From NCBI GenBank assembly GCA_036405495.1, contig DASWXL010000216.1, forward strand, positions 1 to 16,577: a DNA stretch of 16,577 nucleotides. Direction: 5' to 3'. The DNA is from DASWTL01 sp036405495. GTDB lineage: Bacteria; Bacteroidota; Bacteroidia; Sphingobacteriales; Sphingobacteriaceae. Positions within the stretch are counted from its first letter, which is position 1. Each line of letters starts with the position of its first letter. Made by a program: the position numbers and the translations under genes. The notes under the pieces were generated by a model. The model ran no database searches. It was given only the letters and a program-made list of their open reading frames with translations, and was not told where the DNA came from. This document shows, one piece after another, positions 15,099 through 16,577 of this stretch.

Positions 15099-15108
15099 GG
15101 TTATAACC
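15099..15108. repeat. Perfect 10-base palindrome GGTTATAACC
   Basis: Fully symmetric ten-base site in the same gap, twelve bases past the wzx stop codon in the direction of transcription. It may be an operator-like site or chance; nothing else in the sequence supports a role. Confidence 0.35.
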
Positions 15109-15120
15109 ACGGGTAAAAAA

Positions 15121-16563
15121 TTATGCCTTGAGCACCAGCTGCTTAAAGTCAGCTGCGGCCGGCAACTTGATGACGTTACTGAAGATCAGGTAACTTAGGA
15201 AGTAGAATCCGCCTCCAACAATCAGGAGGGCAAGATCATGCAACTGATAATTGTCGGCCAAATAGTCTTTGAGAAGCCATGACACTCCGCCAAAAAGCAA
15301 CGATAGGCCAACTATCGGCAGAATATCGGTTAACTGTTCTCCGACCGGATAGCTGATCATTTTGCCGCTATAGTAGGTATTAATAAAAAAATCGACGATA
15401 GAAATGATCAGTTGCAAGTATAAAAGTGCCATAATTCCATAAGGAATAAGGCACAGCACGCCGACTATGGCGTATGATTTTTTTATGATCTGTAATCGCA
15501 TATGCAGGTCACTGCGGCCCTTTACTTTTAGAATATTGGTGTTGTAAAAATTCAGAGGATACATGATGCCGGCAAGTGCCAGAACCTGAAAATAGGGCAC
15601 GGCAGGCAGCCATTTCTCAGTTAAGAGAAACCGTATAAAAGGTTCTGCATAAACAGTGGCAAAGATCAGGATCGGACATAACCAGAACAGGAGTTGTTGC
15701 ATTAATTTCCTGTAAGCTGTTTTAAGTTTCTTGTCGTCGTGGTTGATCGATGAGAACATCGGATAGGATACTTTATTCAGCGCTTTCGAGATGTTGGAGA
15801 TCGGAAGCTGCCGCAAGGTAAACGCCCGCGAATAGTAACCCAGATGAGTTGCAGAAAAAGCTTTACCGATGATAAGAATATATAAGTTTTGGTATAGTGT
15901 TTCAAGTAAGCCTGAGGCGGTCATCTTCCATCCAAAAGACAAATGATATTTATATCGGTCTTTATAAAATTTAAAATCAGGTTTCCAGTCTGAAACGACC
16001 CAGAGCTGGATAGCTGTTAACACTGACTGGAACAGGTACATACAGATCAGGCTCCAAACTCCCCATCCCAAATATGCCAGTGTGATACCTAACACACCTC
16101 CGATAATGATGGAAGGCACCTGAATGGTCATCTCCGTTTTGAAGTTCATCGATTTCGTGAGCCTTGTTCTTTGAATGCTCACAAATGCGTCGATAACAAA
16201 TGAAAAAGTATAGACCCGGATGATCTTCACCAGTATCGGCTGCTCATAAAATGCAGCAATTGCAGGTGCCGTAAAAAACAGTATCATGTATATGATGATA
16301 CTGCCAACAATATTAATGAAGAACACCGTTGAATAATCTTTCTGATCGGCCTCCTGTGTCCTGATCAGGGATGAAGTTAATCCGGTGTCCATGAGCGCAT
16401 GCCCGAGCGACATGAAAAGTGAGATCATTGCGATCAGGCCAAATTCAGCCGGCGCCAATACCCTGGCAAGGATCACCGAGGTAGCGAAGGTGATTATCTG
16501 GACACTAAACTGTTGCCCAAAGGTCCATAGCAGACCGGAAACGGTCTTTTTCCGTAAGCTCAT
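15121..16563 (-). CDS. wzx: Lipopolysaccharide/polysaccharide flippase, PST family (WzxC/TuaB-like)
   Basis: 480-residue integral membrane protein of the MOP superfamily, the normal size for a Wzx that moves undecaprenyl-linked repeat units from the cytoplasmic to the periplasmic side of the inner membrane. The N-terminus carries the PST pattern: KTVSGLLWTFGQQF at 6-19, LARVLAPAEFGLIAM at 32-46, DTGLTSSLIR at 59-68. QRTRLTKSMNFK at 131-142 is typical of the WzxC/TuaB branch. Hydrophobic segments run the whole length, about twelve to fourteen in all. The ATG at 16563 is the first Met of the frame. It is the first gene seen in transcription order, with only 14 bases upstream, so the operon's promoter lies outside the window. 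The 58-base gap to wzy is the first of the locus. Confidence 0.93.
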   Translation of the reverse strand: MSLRKKTVSGLLWTFGQQFSVQIITFATSVILARVLAPAEFGLIAMISLFMSLGHALMDTGLTSSLIRTQEADQKDYSTVFFINIVGSIIIYMILFFTAPAIAAFYEQPILVKIIRVYTFSFVIDAFVSIQRTRLTKSMNFKTEMTIQVPSIIIGGVLGITLAYLGWGVWSLICMYLFQSVLTAIQLWVVSDWKPDFKFYKDRYKYHLSFGWKMTASGLLETLYQNLYILIIGKAFSATHLGYYSRAFTLRQLPISNISKALNKVSYPMFSSINHDDKKLKTAYRKLMQQLLFWLCPILIFATVYAEPFIRFLLTEKWLPAVPYFQVLALAGIMYPLNFYNTNILKVKGRSDLHMRLQIIKKSYAIVGVLCLIPYGIMALLYLQLIISIVDFFINTYYSGKMISYPVGEQLTDILPIVGLSLLFGGVSWLLKDYLADNYQLHDLALLIVGGGFYFLSYLIFSNVIKLPAAADFKQLVLKA

Positions 16564-16577
16564 GCGAAGATCAATGA

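Larger units (their letters stand above)
15063..15120. other. 58-base wzx-wzy intergenic gap with two inverted repeats
   Basis: Short spacer that holds two perfect inverted repeats (listed separately) five bases apart. No T run follows either of them in the direction of transcription, so neither looks like an intrinsic terminator. No open reading frame. Confidence 0.5.

Noticed and set aside
1..16577. Mobile elements, CRISPR arrays, tRNA or rRNA genes, toxin-antitoxin or phage-defence genes
   Set aside because: None seen on either strand: no transposase or integrase, no regularly spaced repeats, and genes fill almost all of the window.

Overview
The window is a contiguous stretch of a surface- or extracellular-polysaccharide biosynthesis locus. 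All fifteen genes (fourteen complete, one cut by the left edge) lie on the minus strand, so the locus reads from the right end (about 16563) to the left end (1). Gaps are 1 to 121 bases, and no stretch over 300 bases lacks a gene. There are no RNA genes, insertion sequences, integrases or CRISPR arrays. The genes suggest a member of the Bacteroidota, probably of the Pedobacter/Mucilaginibacter type. The basis is the style of the ATP-grasp, FemAB-like and PglF-like proteins, G+C content in the mid-forties by eye, and A-rich leaders without clear Shine-Dalgarno sequences before most starts. The genus is inference; no taxonomic marker gene is present.

In transcription order, the first block (16563 to 7036) is the assembly part of a Wzx/Wzy-type pathway. 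It holds a PST-family flippase, an O-antigen-polymerase-like membrane protein, four GT4 glycosyltransferases, a UDP-glucuronate 4-epimerase (a supply of UDP-galacturonate), and a secreted or lipid-anchored right-handed beta-helix protein that may act on the polymer. The second block (7027 to 1) starts the repeat unit and makes its first sugar. It holds a small PglC-like phosphoglycosyl transferase, a RimJ/PseH-like GNAT acyltransferase, an ATP-grasp ligase, a second unusual GNAT protein, a FemAB/BioF2-like acyltransferase, a PglE-like DegT aminotransferase and a PglF-like membrane 4,6-dehydratase.

Together the genes suggest this route. The dehydratase and aminotransferase convert UDP-GlcNAc to a UDP-4-amino-4,6-dideoxy sugar. 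One or more of the acyltransferases and the ATP-grasp ligase modify its 4-amino group. The phosphoglycosyl transferase loads the sugar onto undecaprenyl phosphate. The four GT4 enzymes add further sugars, at least one probably a uronic acid. Wzx flips the unit and Wzy polymerises it. The least ordinary part is 2747-6358: four consecutive genes (two GNATs, ATP-grasp, FemAB-like) whose fold types point to acylation or aminoacylation, sitting where a classical bacillosamine pathway needs a single acetyltransferase.
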